Source: Butyrivibrio sp. VCD2006 (GTDB taxonomy: Bacteria; Bacillota; Clostridia; Lachnospirales; Lachnospiraceae). From it: DNA of 64,000 nt. Shown here in pieces: positions 48,005 through 57,721 of this stretch (positions within the stretch are counted from its first letter, which is position 1; each line of letters begins with the position of its first letter). The notes beneath the pieces were generated by a model, which had not been told where the DNA came from, did no database searches, and saw only the letters and a list, made by a program, of their open reading frames with translations. The position numbers were made by a program, and so were the translations under genes. The stretch is taken from contig NZ_AUIX01000027.1 in the NCBI RefSeq assembly GCF_000423925.1, positions 19,472-83,471 of the forward strand, in the 5' to 3' direction.

Positions 48005-50374
48005 ATGAGAACTAAAAGAAGTAAGGCACAAAAATTTACAATAGGAATGAAAAAGAAGCTGTTAGTGCTGTTTATGATAGTACTGACAGCTTTTGTTGGT
48101 TTGAGTATCAGATTGATACTTATAAACAGGGACAATGGCAAGGAGTATGAAAAGCAGGTTTTATCCCAGCAAAAGTATGATTCAACAACCATTCCATATA
48201 GAAGAGGAGAGATACTTGATGCTAACGGGACCGTACTTGCTTATAGTGAGAAGGTTTATAACATAATCCTTGATGCGAAGCTTATCCTTTCTAAGGAGGA
48301 GTACTTAGAGCCCACAGTATCCGCCCTTGTCAGATGCTTTGGCTTTGAGGAAGGCGAGATTAGAAATTACATCACGGACCATCCCGATTCACAGTATTAT
48401 ATTCTGTCAAAACAGCGCAGCTATGATGAAATCAGTGAATTCCAGGGATTAATAACTCCTGGAAGTGAAACCTTTGATCAGCGGATTCAGGGTGTCTGGT
48501 TTGAGGAAAACTACATAAGAAAGTATCCAAATGGTTCGATGGCATGTGATGTTATCGGATTTACGACAAGTGATAACAATGGAGTTTTCGGTCTGGAGGA
48601 GTATTACAATGATGTCCTCAGCGGAAGTAATGGACGAATTTACGGTTATCTGGATGAGGATTCCAATCTTGAGCGAACCACAATTCCTGCAACTGATGGT
48701 AACAGCATTGTTACCACAATAGACGGTAATCTTCAGTCTATTGTTGAGAAGTACCTTCAGGAATTCAATGATACCTACAAGGATGCTTTTCGCGAAGGTA
48801 ACGGCGCAAATAATATCGGCTGCGTGGTTATGGACGTAAATAATGGTGATGTCCTCGCTATGGCAAGCTATCCTAAGTTTGACCTCAACGATACGAAGAA
48901 TACCGACAATCTGATCGGAATGCCCAGGGTTGATGAGAGAGGTTTGAAAATAGCAGGCGAGAGCGTGCTTGATTCCGGTGTGTACATCACTCAGGAGATG
49001 CTCGATGAGATGAGTGATGAGGAAAAAATGTGGAACTTCAATGCACTTTGGAGAAATTTCTGCATTTCCGATACTTACGAGCCCGGTTCAGTAGCGAAGC
49101 CTTTCACGGTTGCTACAGGCATTGAGGCCGGATGCATAACCGGTAATGAAGTCTACGAATGTACAGGTAAGATGGATATAGGCGGACATGAGATTTATTG
49201 CCATAACAGATATGGTGATGGAGCTGTGTCGGTTGAAAGAGGTATTGAGATTTCCTGTAACGTAGCTATGATGAAAATTGGACAGGTCATCGGTTCCGAT
49301 ACCTTTGCAAAATTCCAAAAGACATTTGGATTTGGTCTTAAAACAAATATCGATCTTGCGGGTGAAGCCAGAACAGAAGGGCTAACCTATAGCGCAGAGG
49401 ATATGGGATCATCAGAGCTTGCAACAGGTACCTTCGGACAGGGCTTTAACGTTGATATGATCGAGATGATTTCAGCATTCAGCTCACTTGTAAACGGCGG
49501 TAATTTTTACGAGCCTCACGTTGTTAAGAAGATACAGAATTCATCAGGGGCCACAATCAAGAGTATTGAGCCCAGAGTGCTCAGACAGACGATTTCTGAG
49601 TCGACATCCAAGAAGATCATCCAGTACTGCAATCAGGTTGTTGCAGGAGAAGAGGGTACTGGTAAAACCGCAAGACCTGCGGGCTATATGATTGGCGGCA
49701 AAACAGGAACAGCCGAGACTATTCCGCGTAAGAATCAGCAGTACGTTGTTTCCTTTATGGGATATGCGCCTGCAGATGATCCTAAAATTGCAATTTATGT
49801 AGTAGTAGACAGACCTAACGCAAGGGACCAGGCAGATGCCAAGTTTGCTACAAGAGTTGTAAAGAAGGTGCTTACAGAGGCACTTCCTTACCTCAACATA
49901 CCTATGACTGAGCCTGTGACAGAAGAGGAACAGGCTGAACTGGATGCTCTTCGTGAACAGGAAATCATGATGGCGGCTGCCAAGAAAACAGAAGCTACAG
50001 TTGATGAAAACGGCAATCCGCTTCTGGATGAAAACGGTAATCCTATAACTGCTGAGGAAGGCGACATACTACTTGATGAAGATGGCAATCCTGTCCTTGA
50101 CGAGGATGGTAATCCTGTCATGGTTGATGATGCAGAGGGGGAGGTTTCCGGCGGTGATGCCAGAGGAGAGCTTGGTGAGGACAGTATTTGGGAGAAAATC
50201 CCTGAGGATGAAAACACTGAGCCTGTATGGAAGTCGTTTGAAATTGACCCTGAAACGGGGTATTATATTGACCCGGATACAGGTGGTCTTGTCAGTCCTG
50301 AGGACGGACATCCGTTAGAGGGCGATGGCCTTCCGGATAACGTTCCTACCGGTACTGGAGAAGAAGGCTACTAA
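48005..50374 (+). CDS. Class B penicillin-binding protein (FtsI/SpoVD-like) with acidic repeat tail
   Basis: This 789-residue protein has one N-terminal membrane helix (about 17-38), a dimerisation domain and a transpeptidase domain. The active-site motifs are Ser362 and Lys365 in PGSVAKPF, Ser417-Cys-Asn419 in EISCNVAMM, and Lys566-Thr-Gly in GGKTGTAE. It cross-links septal peptidoglycan with the FtsW partner encoded downstream. After about residue 655 there is an unusual acidic tail of more than 130 residues with repeats of the type DE(N/D)GNP(L/I/V), from about 667 to 709, and further Glu/Asp/Gly-rich sequence. There is no PASTA domain, which separates it from typical SpoVD or PBP2x forms. 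It starts five bases after ftsL stops. Confidence 0.93.
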   Translation: MRTKRSKAQKFTIGMKKKLLVLFMIVLTAFVGLSIRLILINRDNGKEYEKQVLSQQKYDSTTIPYRRGEILDANGTVLAYSEKVYNIILDAKLILSKEEYLEPTVSALVRCFGFEEGEIRNYITDHPDSQYYILSKQRSYDEISEFQGLITPGSETFDQRIQGVWFEENYIRKYPNGSMACDVIGFTTSDNNGVFGLEEYYNDVLSGSNGRIYGYLDEDSNLERTTIPATDGNSIVTTIDGNLQSIVEKYLQEFNDTYKDAFREGNGANNIGCVVMDVNNGDVLAMASYPKFDLNDTKNTDNLIGMPRVDERGLKIAGESVLDSGVYITQEMLDEMSDEEKMWNFNALWRNFCISDTYEPGSVAKPFTVATGIEAGCITGNEVYECTGKMDIGGHEIYCHNRYGDGAVSVERGIEISCNVAMMKIGQVIGSDTFAKFQKTFGFGLKTNIDLAGEARTEGLTYSAEDMGSSELATGTFGQGFNVDMIEMISAFSSLVNGGNFYEPHVVKKIQNSSGATIKSIEPRVLRQTISESTSKKIIQYCNQVVAGEEGTGKTARPAGYMIGGKTGTAETIPRKNQQYVVSFMGYAPADDPKIAIYVVVDRPNARDQADAKFATRVVKKVLTEALPYLNIPMTEPVTEEEQAELDALREQEIMMAAAKKTEATVDENGNPLLDENGNPITAEEGDILLDEDGNPVLDEDGNPVMVDDAEGEVSGGDARGELGEDSIWEKIPEDENTEPVWKSFEIDPETGYYIDPDTGGLVSPEDGHPLEGDGLPDNVPTGTGEEGY

Positions 50375-50453
50375 TAATCTGGAAGAATTATCGTATATTT
50401 TGCAAAAACACAACTGGAATTACACATCATAAAGAATTAAAAGAAGGAATGCT

Positions 50454-51824
50454 ATGAAAGCTAAAGACATAATCGGTAAAAAGGTATTAGTTATTGGAAC
50501 CGGAATTTCCGGTATTGGAAGCGCAAAGCTCCTTGGAAAGGTTGGAGCAAGTCCGGTCATTTTTGATGAAAATACAAAGGTCACTAAAGAGGCTGTAAAG
50601 ACTAAGCTCGAGGGCTATGAAGGAGCAGAGCCTGAGATAATAATCGGAGAGCTTCCGGAGGATAAGATAAGCGAGATTGTACTTGTAGTACCAAGTCCCG
50701 CAGTTCCTTTGGATTCAGCGCTTATGCTCAGACTGAAAAATGCCGGACTCCCGATTTGGAGTGAGATTGAGCTTGCTTTCAATTTTGCAAAGGGAACTCT
50801 GGTTGCCATAACAGGAACCAACGGTAAGACAACGACTACTACACTTGTTGGCGAGATTATGAAGGCGCATTTTGCCTCAACTTATGTTGTTGGTAACATC
50901 GGATATTCATATGCTGAAAGAGCTCTTGAAATGACCGATGAGACGGTATCCATAGGCGAGATTAGTAGTTTTCAGCTTGAGGCTGTTGAAAACTTCCATG
51001 CGAAGGTTTCAGCTATTTTAAATATCACTCCTGATCATCTGAACAGACATCACACAATGGAATGCTATGCATCCATGAAGGAGAATATTGCAAATAATCA
51101 GACGAAGGACGATACCTGCGTACTCAACTATGACAATGAGTATACAAGGGATTTTGGTGAGAGATGCCCTGCACACGTGGTATTCTTTTCATCCTCCCAA
51201 AAGCTTTCTGACGGTTTTTATCTCGATGGTGAAGATATTATGCTCGCCAAGGATGGAGATGCCAGGAAGGTTATGAATGTTCACGAAATGAACCTTGTCG
51301 GAACCTGTAATTATGAAAATGTTATGGCGGCCATAGCAATGGGGCTTGCCATGGGTGTGCCAATGGAGACTATCCTTGGTGTTGTCCGCTCATTTAAGGC
51401 TGTTGAGCATCGTATAGAATTTGTTGCTACCAAGAATGGTGTTGACTATTACAATGATTCAAAGGGTACGAATCCCGATGCTGCCATTCAGGGAATCAAG
51501 GCTATGTGTAAGCCCACTTACCTTATTGGCGGAGGATATGACAAGGGCAGCGAATATGATGAGTGGATCGAGGCTTTTGACGGTAAGGTTAAAAAGCTTG
51601 TGCTCATCGGAGTTACAAAGGAAAAAATAGCGGAATGTGCTAAAAAGCATGGGTTCAATGATTATATTTTCATGGATACCTATGAAGAGGCATTAAAATT
51701 CTGTAGTGATAATGCTGTATCAGGCGAGGCGGTTTTGCTTTCACCTGCATGCGCAAGCTGGGATATGTTCCCAAGCTATGAAGTGAGGGGACAACAGTTC
51801 AAAGACTATGTAAATAGTCTGTAA
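50454..51824 (+). CDS. murD: UDP-N-acetylmuramoylalanine-D-glutamate ligase
   Basis: This 456-residue cytoplasmic Mur ligase has an N-terminal Rossmann part (KKVLVIGTGISGIGSAKLL), the ATP loop AITGTNGKTTTTTLVGEI, the central LNITPDHLNRHHTMECYASM and the C-terminal YYNDSKGTNPDAAI, followed by the late SPACASWDMFPSYEVRG. Together these are diagnostic of MurD, which adds D-glutamate to UDP-MurNAc-L-Ala. The gene directly follows the penicillin-binding protein gene, with mraY and murF, which usually lie between, missing. AGAAGGA precedes the start. Confidence 0.96.
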   Translation: MKAKDIIGKKVLVIGTGISGIGSAKLLGKVGASPVIFDENTKVTKEAVKTKLEGYEGAEPEIIIGELPEDKISEIVLVVPSPAVPLDSALMLRLKNAGLPIWSEIELAFNFAKGTLVAITGTNGKTTTTTLVGEIMKAHFASTYVVGNIGYSYAERALEMTDETVSIGEISSFQLEAVENFHAKVSAILNITPDHLNRHHTMECYASMKENIANNQTKDDTCVLNYDNEYTRDFGERCPAHVVFFSSSQKLSDGFYLDGEDIMLAKDGDARKVMNVHEMNLVGTCNYENVMAAIAMGLAMGVPMETILGVVRSFKAVEHRIEFVATKNGVDYYNDSKGTNPDAAIQGIKAMCKPTYLIGGGYDKGSEYDEWIEAFDGKVKKLVLIGVTKEKIAECAKKHGFNDYIFMDTYEEALKFCSDNAVSGEAVLLSPACASWDMFPSYEVRGQQFKDYVNSL

Positions 51825-51837
51825 AAGGGGGAATTTT

Positions 51838-53058
51838 ATGGAGACTGCAAGAATGGCAGGATCGGGAAGAGGAAGAATGGCAAGAAATGATTCATTTTCT
51901 GCCCGTGGTATGGAAACTGCCAGACCGAAAAAGAAAGTGAAAAAGGAGACATATGTGGACTATAGCATGGTCTTTGTTGTACTGTTTTTGCTTGTATTCG
52001 GTCTTGTTATGCTCTATTCAACAAGTTCATATGAGGCTACTCTAAAAAAGCATGATTCCGCATATTATCTAAAGCATCAACTGGTTCCGACTATACTTGG
52101 TGTTGGAGTGATGGTTGTGGTATCAAGGATTCCATATCAGTTTTACAAACGTATTTCAACGTTTGTATACGTGCTTTCGATGGTTTTGATACTTCTTGTA
52201 AAAACCCCTTGGGGAATGACTATCAATAAAGCTTCAAGATGGATCAAAATCGGCGGCGTTTCGGTTCAGCCTGCGGAAGTTGCAAAGCTCGCAATGATCA
52301 TAGTTCTTGCAACCTTTATCAGTAAGCTTAGTAAAAATATAACCAATCCAAAAGCTTTCTGGTTGGTACTGGCGGTACCTCTTCCTGTTTGTCTGATGGT
52401 TTGGAAGATTACGAGTAATCTTAGTTCGGCAATTATTATATTTGGAATTGCCTTTCTTATGCTGTTTGTTTCAACACCGGGCTATGCGCGGTTTGTTGCT
52501 ATTGTAGTGGCTGCAGGCGCTGTAGCAGGCGCAGTGATTGCTTTTGTTATCAGAGCAGGTTACCACAGTAACCTTAACTATCGTTTCGCCCGTATTTTTG
52601 CATGGCTTGATCCCGAGGCTTATGTGAATGATAAGGGATATCAGACACTTCAATCTCTTTATGCAATAGGCTCAGGCGGACTCTTTGGAAAAGGCCTTGG
52701 CGAAAGTATGCAAAAGCTTGGCTTCATTCCTGAGGCGCAAAACGATATGATCTTTTCCATTATCTGCGAAGAGCTCGGTATAGTGGGGGCTATTGCGGTT
52801 ATGCTTATGTTCATTATCCTGATCTACAGAATGATGGTCATTGCCCAGAATGCACCGGATATGTATGGCGCACTTCTTGTTATTGGCGTTATGGCACATA
52901 TTTCAATTCAGGTTATTCTAAACATAGCTGTTGTGACCAATACTATTCCCAACACCGGAATCACACTTCCGTTCATAAGCTATGGTGGTACAGCAGTACT
53001 TTTCCTTCTCACAGAGATAGGAATTGTGTTTAATGTGGCTAGACATATTGAGGTCTGA
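51838..53058 (+). CDS. ftsW: SEDS-family peptidoglycan polymerase FtsW
   Basis: This 406-residue membrane protein has about 10 helices after a basic, Arg/Met-rich 35-residue cytoplasmic N-terminus. It shows the SEDS features: LVMLYSTSSYEA near the first helix, the large loop with ASRWIKIGGVSVQPAEVAKL (the conserved Pro-Ala-Glu), GGLFGKGLGESMQKLGFIPE with Gln-Asn-Asp after it, and the final NTGITLPFISYGGTA. It polymerises septal peptidoglycan together with the class B protein encoded upstream. It begins 13 bases after murD, with AGGGGGA. murG, which often follows, is absent. Confidence 0.95.
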   Translation: METARMAGSGRGRMARNDSFSARGMETARPKKKVKKETYVDYSMVFVVLFLLVFGLVMLYSTSSYEATLKKHDSAYYLKHQLVPTILGVGVMVVVSRIPYQFYKRISTFVYVLSMVLILLVKTPWGMTINKASRWIKIGGVSVQPAEVAKLAMIIVLATFISKLSKNITNPKAFWLVLAVPLPVCLMVWKITSNLSSAIIIFGIAFLMLFVSTPGYARFVAIVVAAGAVAGAVIAFVIRAGYHSNLNYRFARIFAWLDPEAYVNDKGYQTLQSLYAIGSGGLFGKGLGESMQKLGFIPEAQNDMIFSIICEELGIVGAIAVMLMFIILIYRMMVIAQNAPDMYGALLVIGVMAHISIQVILNIAVVTNTIPNTGITLPFISYGGTAVLFLLTEIGIVFNVARHIEV

Positions 53059-53107
53059 GCTGACAGAGGGACCTTTGACACTAAAGTATTTAAGGATTTC
53101 TGTTTAA

Positions 53108-53905
53108 ATGGCTAAAAAGAGAAGAAAAGTAAAAAAGAGAAGAATGCATGCTCCTCGAATGAGCTTTGGGGAGCTGTTTTTTCTGCATAAGAGTATTTTT
53201 ATTTTAGGGGCATTGGCGGTTGTTATCCTGATTGCGGCGCTTTGCGCTTTTTCGTATTTTGCCAAAAACTATACCATCACTAATGTGTATGTTGATGGCA
53301 ATGTTCACTACTCGGACGAAGAAATCATGAATATGATCATGGTTGATAAGCTCGACAGAAATTCAATCTACCTTTCCCTGAAATACAGGAACAAGGAGGT
53401 AACAGGAGTTCCGTTCATTGAGAAGATGGATGTTGAGATACTATCGCCCGACACCATAAGGATCAATGTTTACGAAAAAGCGATAGCGGGATATGTTAAA
53501 TATCTGGACAGATACATATTCTTTGACAGAGAAGGTATCGTCGTTGAGACATCGGAGCAACCTTCAAGTGAAGTTCCGCTGGTGCTTGGACTTACCTTTG
53601 ATTACATTGTTTTGCATGAAAAGCTGCCTGTTGAAAATGAGAGCGTCTTTTCTGAGATCCTTGATGTGACACAAGTATTAAAAAAGTATGATCTGAGTGC
53701 AGATAAAATATTTTTTGATAGTAATTTTCATTTATATATTTATTTTGAAAATGTTGAAGTCAGTCTTGGAACTAATGACAACATAGATGAAAAAGTTATA
53801 CAATTACAATACATTTTGCCGAAACTCCAGGGAAAAAGCGGTATTCTGGAAATGTCAGAATATGATTCAAATACTCAGAACATTACTTTTGAAGAGAAAA
53901 ATTAA
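53108..53905 (+). CDS. divIB: Cell division protein FtsQ/DivIB
   Basis: This 265-residue bitopic protein has a very basic cytoplasmic N-terminus (KKRRKVKKRRMH), one helix (about 31-55) and an extracellular POTRA domain that opens with YTITNVYVDGNVHYSDEEI, followed by a beta domain (IRINVYEKAIAGYVKYLDRYIFFDREG). It is the FtsQ/DivIB subunit of the divisome regulator with FtsL. It lies between ftsW and ftsZ, as in many dcw clusters. AAGGA precedes the ATG. Confidence 0.9.
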   Translation: MAKKRRKVKKRRMHAPRMSFGELFFLHKSIFILGALAVVILIAALCAFSYFAKNYTITNVYVDGNVHYSDEEIMNMIMVDKLDRNSIYLSLKYRNKEVTGVPFIEKMDVEILSPDTIRINVYEKAIAGYVKYLDRYIFFDREGIVVETSEQPSSEVPLVLGLTFDYIVLHEKLPVENESVFSEILDVTQVLKKYDLSADKIFFDSNFHLYIYFENVEVSLGTNDNIDEKVIQLQYILPKLQGKSGILEMSEYDSNTQNITFEEKN

Positions 53906-53983
53906 AATTCTAGGTTGTAAATTATATAAAATAATTATAAAATGCTTTGTAGGAGTTTTAGGTTATGAAGGAGGAGCACTATC

Positions 53984-55243
53984 TTGCTTGAACTAAAGTC
54001 GAATGAGGCAGAATCCGGTGCCAAAATCATTGTTGTTGGGGTTGGCGGTGCAGGAAATAACGCTGTAAATAGAATGGTAGAAGAAAATATTTCCGGTGTA
54101 GAATTCATCGGAATTAATACAGATAAGCAGGCTTTGCAGCTTTGCAAAGCTCCTAAGCTTCTTCAGATTGGTGAGAAGCTTACCAAGGGTCTTGGTGCAG
54201 GAGCTAAGCCTGAAATCGGTCAGAAGGCCGCTGAGGAGAGCCAGGAAGAGATTTCTGCAGCTCTTAAAGGCGCTGACATGGTTTTTGTAACTTGCGGAAT
54301 GGGTGGTGGTACCGGTACAGGTGCAGCTCCCGTTGTTGCTAAACTTGCAAAAGATATGGGTATTCTTACCGTAGGTGTAGTTACCAAGCCTTTCGCATTC
54401 GAGGCTCGCGTACGTATGCAGAACGCACTTGCCGGTATCAATACAATTAAGAACAACGTTGATACTCTTATAGTTATTCCTAACGATAAGCTGCTTCAGA
54501 TTGTTGACAGACGTACAACAATGCCCGATGCTCTTAAGAAGGCTGATGAGGTTCTTCAGCAGGCAGTACAGGGTATTACAGATCTGATCAATGTACCTGC
54601 AGTTATTAACCTTGACTTCGCTGATGTTCAGACAGTTATGAAGGATAAGGGAATTGCTCATATCGGTATCGGTTCCGGTAAGGGTGATGATAAGGCTGCA
54701 GATGCTGTTAAGATGGCGGTTGAGTCTCCTCTTCTTGAGACTAAGATTGACGGAGCATCCAATGTTATCATCAATGTATCCGGTGATATCACACTTATGG
54801 ACGCTTCAACAGCTTCAGACTATATCAGAAATCTCGCAGGAGATGATGTTAATATCATATTTGGTGCTATGTATGATGAGTCAATGGCTGATACCTGCAA
54901 TATCACAGTTATTGCTACAGGTATTGATGATAAGGCTAATCCGGCACCTATTCAGAAACCGGTTTCACAGCCTGTTCATAATCCTCAGACAGCAGTTCCT
55001 ACTGCTACTCAGGTTACACCTACAGCAATGCCTCAGGCTCAGGTACAGCCTCAGGTACAGATTACTCCGGAGCCTACAATTGATACTTTAACATCACGTG
55101 CAGCTCAGGTTGTTCAGACTCCGAAGCCTCAGATTTCACAGCCTGTTCAGAGACCTACAGCAGGACTTAATCGTACTCCTGAGGTTAGAAGCTCTGTAGA
55201 AGCTAAGAGTCTTAAAATACCGGATTTCTTACAGAAAAAATAA
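53984..55243 (+). CDS. ftsZ: Cell division GTPase FtsZ
   Basis: This 419-residue tubulin homologue has [14 protein letters not shown] at the N-terminus, the GTP loop [13 protein letters not shown], the later NKxD-equivalent region with VIPNDKLL and the T7 loop [12 protein letters not shown] long flexible linker rich in Gln, Pro, Thr and Val (about 315-400) precedes the C-terminal peptide [10 protein letters not shown], which binds FtsA, SepF or other partners. Translation starts at a TTG seven bases after GGAGGAG (53970-53976); no ATG is suitably placed. ftsA, usually just upstream, is missing, so SepF or a distant FtsA must anchor it. Confidence 0.97.
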   Translation: MLELKSNEAESGAKIIVVGVGGAGNNAVNRMVEENISGVEFIGINTDKQALQLCKAPKLLQIGEKLTKGLGAGAKPEIGQKAAEESQEEISAALKGADMVFVTCGMGGGTGTGAAPVVAKLAKDMGILTVGVVTKPFAFEARVRMQNALAGINTIKNNVDTLIVIPNDKLLQIVDRRTTMPDALKKADEVLQQAVQGITDLINVPAVINLDFADVQTVMKDKGIAHIGIGSGKGDDKAADAVKMAVESPLLETKIDGASNVIINVSGDITLMDASTASDYIRNLAGDDVNIIFGAMYDESMADTCNITVIATGIDDKANPAPIQKPVSQPVHNPQTAVPTATQVTPTAMPQAQVQPQVQITPEPTIDTLTSRAAQVVQTPKPQISQPVQRPTAGLNRTPEVRSSVEAKSLKIPDFLQKK

Positions 55244-55258
55244 TATATGAGTTTTCAG

Positions 55259-55292
55259 AACAGCCACTTGATTATCAGGTGGCTGTTTTTTT
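55259..55292 (+). terminator. Terminator of the division cluster
   Basis: AACAGCCAC (55259-55267) pairs with GTGGCTGTT (55279-55287), with inner CTTGAT/ATCAG pairing and a T run. Confidence 0.92.
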
Positions 55293-55353
55293 CTGCTTTT
55301 TCCCTGTTTTACGCGAGATTCTGCATTTTTTTGTGGATAATTGCGTTTAAGAA

Positions 55354-55362
55354 TGTTACAAT
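55354..55362 (+). promoter_or_regulatory. Extended -10 promoter of nrdR
   Basis: TGTTACAAT is an extended -10 (TGn-TACAAT) about 100 bases upstream of the nrdR start. No well-spaced -35 is visible. Confidence 0.4.
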
Positions 55363-55465
55363 AACTTGTGTGGGTTATTTTTCTGAGCCCAAAATGTTGT
55401 AATTTGTCTAAATGGTTACATATCTATAATTTTTTATGTGCTTGAAGCACAGAAAGGTTATCATT

Positions 55466-55972
55466 ATGAAGTGTCCTTTTTGCGGTAAAGACAACACTCG
55501 TGTAATTGATTCAAGACCTGCGGATGAAAACACATCCATCAGACGCAGACGTGTCTGTGATTCCTGCGGTAAAAGGTTTACGACCTATGAGAAGGTTGAG
55601 ACAATACCTCTCATCGTTATCAAGAAGGATAATAATCGTGAGCCCTATAATCGTGCGAAGATAGAGGCAGGTGTGCTCAGAGCGTGTCATAAGAGACCTG
55701 TAAGTGCTCAGCAGATTACAAGTATTGTCGATGCTGTAGAGACAGAGGTGTTTAATCTTGAGCAGAAGGAGATTCCCAGTCGTGTAATCGGAGAGCTCTG
55801 CATGGATAAGATGAAAAATCTCGATCCTGTTGCTTATGTAAGATTCGCATCAGTATATCGTGAATTTAAGGATGTAAATACTTTCATGGATGAACTTAAG
55901 ATTGTTCTTGAGAAGGAAGAAGAGGGAGTTATAACCGATTCTACGGATAAAAATACACCTCTGTTAAAATAA
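55466..55972 (+). CDS. nrdR: Transcriptional repressor NrdR
   Basis: This 168-residue protein has the N-terminal zinc ribbon CPFCGKDNTRVIDSR ... VCDSCGKRFTTYE, followed by an ATP-cone domain (VIKKDNNREPYNRAKIEAGV ... VAYVRFASVYREFKD). NrdR senses dATP/ATP and represses ribonucleotide reductase genes. None of those genes is nearby, but nrdR is often found alone near division or replication genes. The start is the ATG after AGAAAGG; an earlier in-frame start lies in the leader without a site. Confidence 0.96.
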   Translation: MKCPFCGKDNTRVIDSRPADENTSIRRRRVCDSCGKRFTTYEKVETIPLIVIKKDNNREPYNRAKIEAGVLRACHKRPVSAQQITSIVDAVETEVFNLEQKEIPSRVIGELCMDKMKNLDPVAYVRFASVYREFKDVNTFMDELKIVLEKEEEGVITDSTDKNTPLLK

Positions 55973-56004
55973 GCAGATTGCCTGATCCTTTATTCAGCTT
56001 TTTA

Positions 56005-56033
56005 TTGACATCCCATATATCTATCCGTATAGT
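56005..56033 (+). promoter_or_regulatory. Promoter of the peptide ABC importer operon
   Basis: A perfect TTGACA (56005-56010) and TATAGT (56028-56033) are separated by exactly 17 bases, about 45 bases before the binding-protein gene. Confidence 0.85.
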
Positions 56034-56077
56034 TTTATTTATCTCGAAAACTAAATAAACAAAGGAAGGATTGTAAC

Positions 56078-57688
56078 ATGATAAAAAAAGGTATTGGAAG
56101 GAGAGGACTTTCTACTCTTTTGGTTGTGTTAACGACACTGACTCTTACTATGAGCGGATGCTCAGGTAAAAAGGCAGAGGATTCTACTGCGGATGTGATT
56201 AATGCTACCGGATCAACCAGTTCTGATAAGGACGGTAAAACGGAATCAGCTGATAGCACTGCAGCTTCAGATAATCTTTCTAAGATTACCATTGGTATCC
56301 CGCAGGATATTGACAGCTTGGACCCGCACACCGCTCAGGCGGCCGGAACCAGAGAAGTGCTGTTTAATATTTTCGAGGGACTTGTTAAGCCAGATCAGGA
56401 TGGTAATCTTAATCCTGCCATAGCCAGCGAGTATTCAATTTCTGAAGATGGAAAGACTTATACCTTTAAATTAAGAGATGGAGTCAAGTTCCACGACGGT
56501 TCCACGGTTACGGCGGAGGATGTCAAATATTCGATCGAGCGTAATGCCGGTACCGATGGAACAGATCCGTTGATATCGGCATTTTCTAATATTGAGAGTG
56601 TTGAGATTGCGGATGATTCCACAATAGTAATGACTCTTAAGGAAGCAGACACAGAGTTTTTGGCCTACATGACAGTTGCCATTATCCCTGCTTCAAATAA
56701 GGATACTGAGGGTAATCCTATAGGAACAGGCCCGTATAAGTTTGTATCCCGTTCACCTCAGGAAAACGTAATACTTACAAAGTTTGATGATTATTGGGGA
56801 GAACCGGCATATATTAAGGACATAACACTTAAGGTTGAGGCGAATGCTGATTCAATCGTCATGGACCTTGAGGGCGGATCTGTTGATATGTTCGCAAGAG
56901 TGACATCAGCTCAGATGTCTCAGCTCTCAGATAAGTTTGCTGTTTATGAGGGTACAATGAATCTTGTACAGGCTCTGTATCTTAACAATGCAGAAGCACC
57001 TTTTGATAATGAGCTTGTTCGTAAGGCACTCTGCTATGCAATCAGCCCGCAGGAGATCATGGACTTCGTATCTGACGGCAAAGGAACTGAGATCGGAAGT
57101 AGTATGTTCCCTTCATTTGGTAAGTACTTTGATGCCAGCCTTAATGAAACATATAACCAGGATGTGAATAAGGCTAAGGAACTACTTGCAGAAGCCGGTT
57201 ATCCGAATGGATTCAGTTTTACAATAACTGTTCCGTCAAACTACACACAGCACGTTGATACAGCGCAGGTTCTTGTGGAGGAGTTTAAGCAGATAGGTGT
57301 AAACGCTACTATTCAGGAAGTAGAATGGAATTCATGGCTCGATGACGTTTATACTAATCGTAACTTCCAGTCAACGGTTATCGGTGTAGATGCATCAACA
57401 CTTACCGCTTATGCACTGCTTAGCAGATTTAGATCTGATGCACACAACAACTTCATCAACTACAATAGTGCAGATTATGATGCAGCATTTGATAAAGCTG
57501 TGAAGGCAGCTGATGATGCTGAAAAGACAAAGTATTATAAAGAGTGTGAGAGGATACTTTCTGAGACGGCAGCAAATGTCTACATTCAGGATCTTCCCGA
57601 ATTTGTAGTACTTAACAAGAAATTTACAGGATATACTTTCTATCCTATGTACGCGCAGGATTATTCAAAGCTTAAGCCTGCGTCCTAA
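56078..57688 (+). CDS. Family 5 (peptide/nickel-type) solute-binding lipoprotein
   Basis: This 536-residue lipoprotein has a signal peptide ending in TMSGC, a Ser/Thr/Asp-rich tether and a family 5 binding fold: IGIPQDIDSLDPHTAQ, VLFNIFEGLVKPDQDG, the signature KTYTFKLRDGVKFHDGSTVT, and AEDVKYSIERN. Typical ligands are peptides, though some members bind nickel, sugars or glutathione. It is the first gene of a complete importer operon with its own strong promoter. The gene carries the receptor; two permeases and two ATPases follow with short gaps. Confidence 0.92.
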   Translation: MIKKGIGRRGLSTLLVVLTTLTLTMSGCSGKKAEDSTADVINATGSTSSDKDGKTESADSTAASDNLSKITIGIPQDIDSLDPHTAQAAGTREVLFNIFEGLVKPDQDGNLNPAIASEYSISEDGKTYTFKLRDGVKFHDGSTVTAEDVKYSIERNAGTDGTDPLISAFSNIESVEIADDSTIVMTLKEADTEFLAYMTVAIIPASNKDTEGNPIGTGPYKFVSRSPQENVILTKFDDYWGEPAYIKDITLKVEANADSIVMDLEGGSVDMFARVTSAQMSQLSDKFAVYEGTMNLVQALYLNNAEAPFDNELVRKALCYAISPQEIMDFVSDGKGTEIGSSMFPSFGKYFDASLNETYNQDVNKAKELLAEAGYPNGFSFTITVPSNYTQHVDTAQVLVEEFKQIGVNATIQEVEWNSWLDDVYTNRNFQSTVIGVDASTLTAYALLSRFRSDAHNNFINYNSADYDAAFDKAVKAADDAEKTKYYKECERILSETAANVYIQDLPEFVVLNKKFTGYTFYPMYAQDYSKLKPAS

Positions 57689-57721
57689 AAAGAAAAAATA
57701 GATATTACGAGGAACACGCAT

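Noticed and set aside
53993..54661. Minus-strand reading frame of 222 codons inside ftsZ
   Set aside because: Shadow of the highly biased ftsZ codons; no start signal and no family resemblance.
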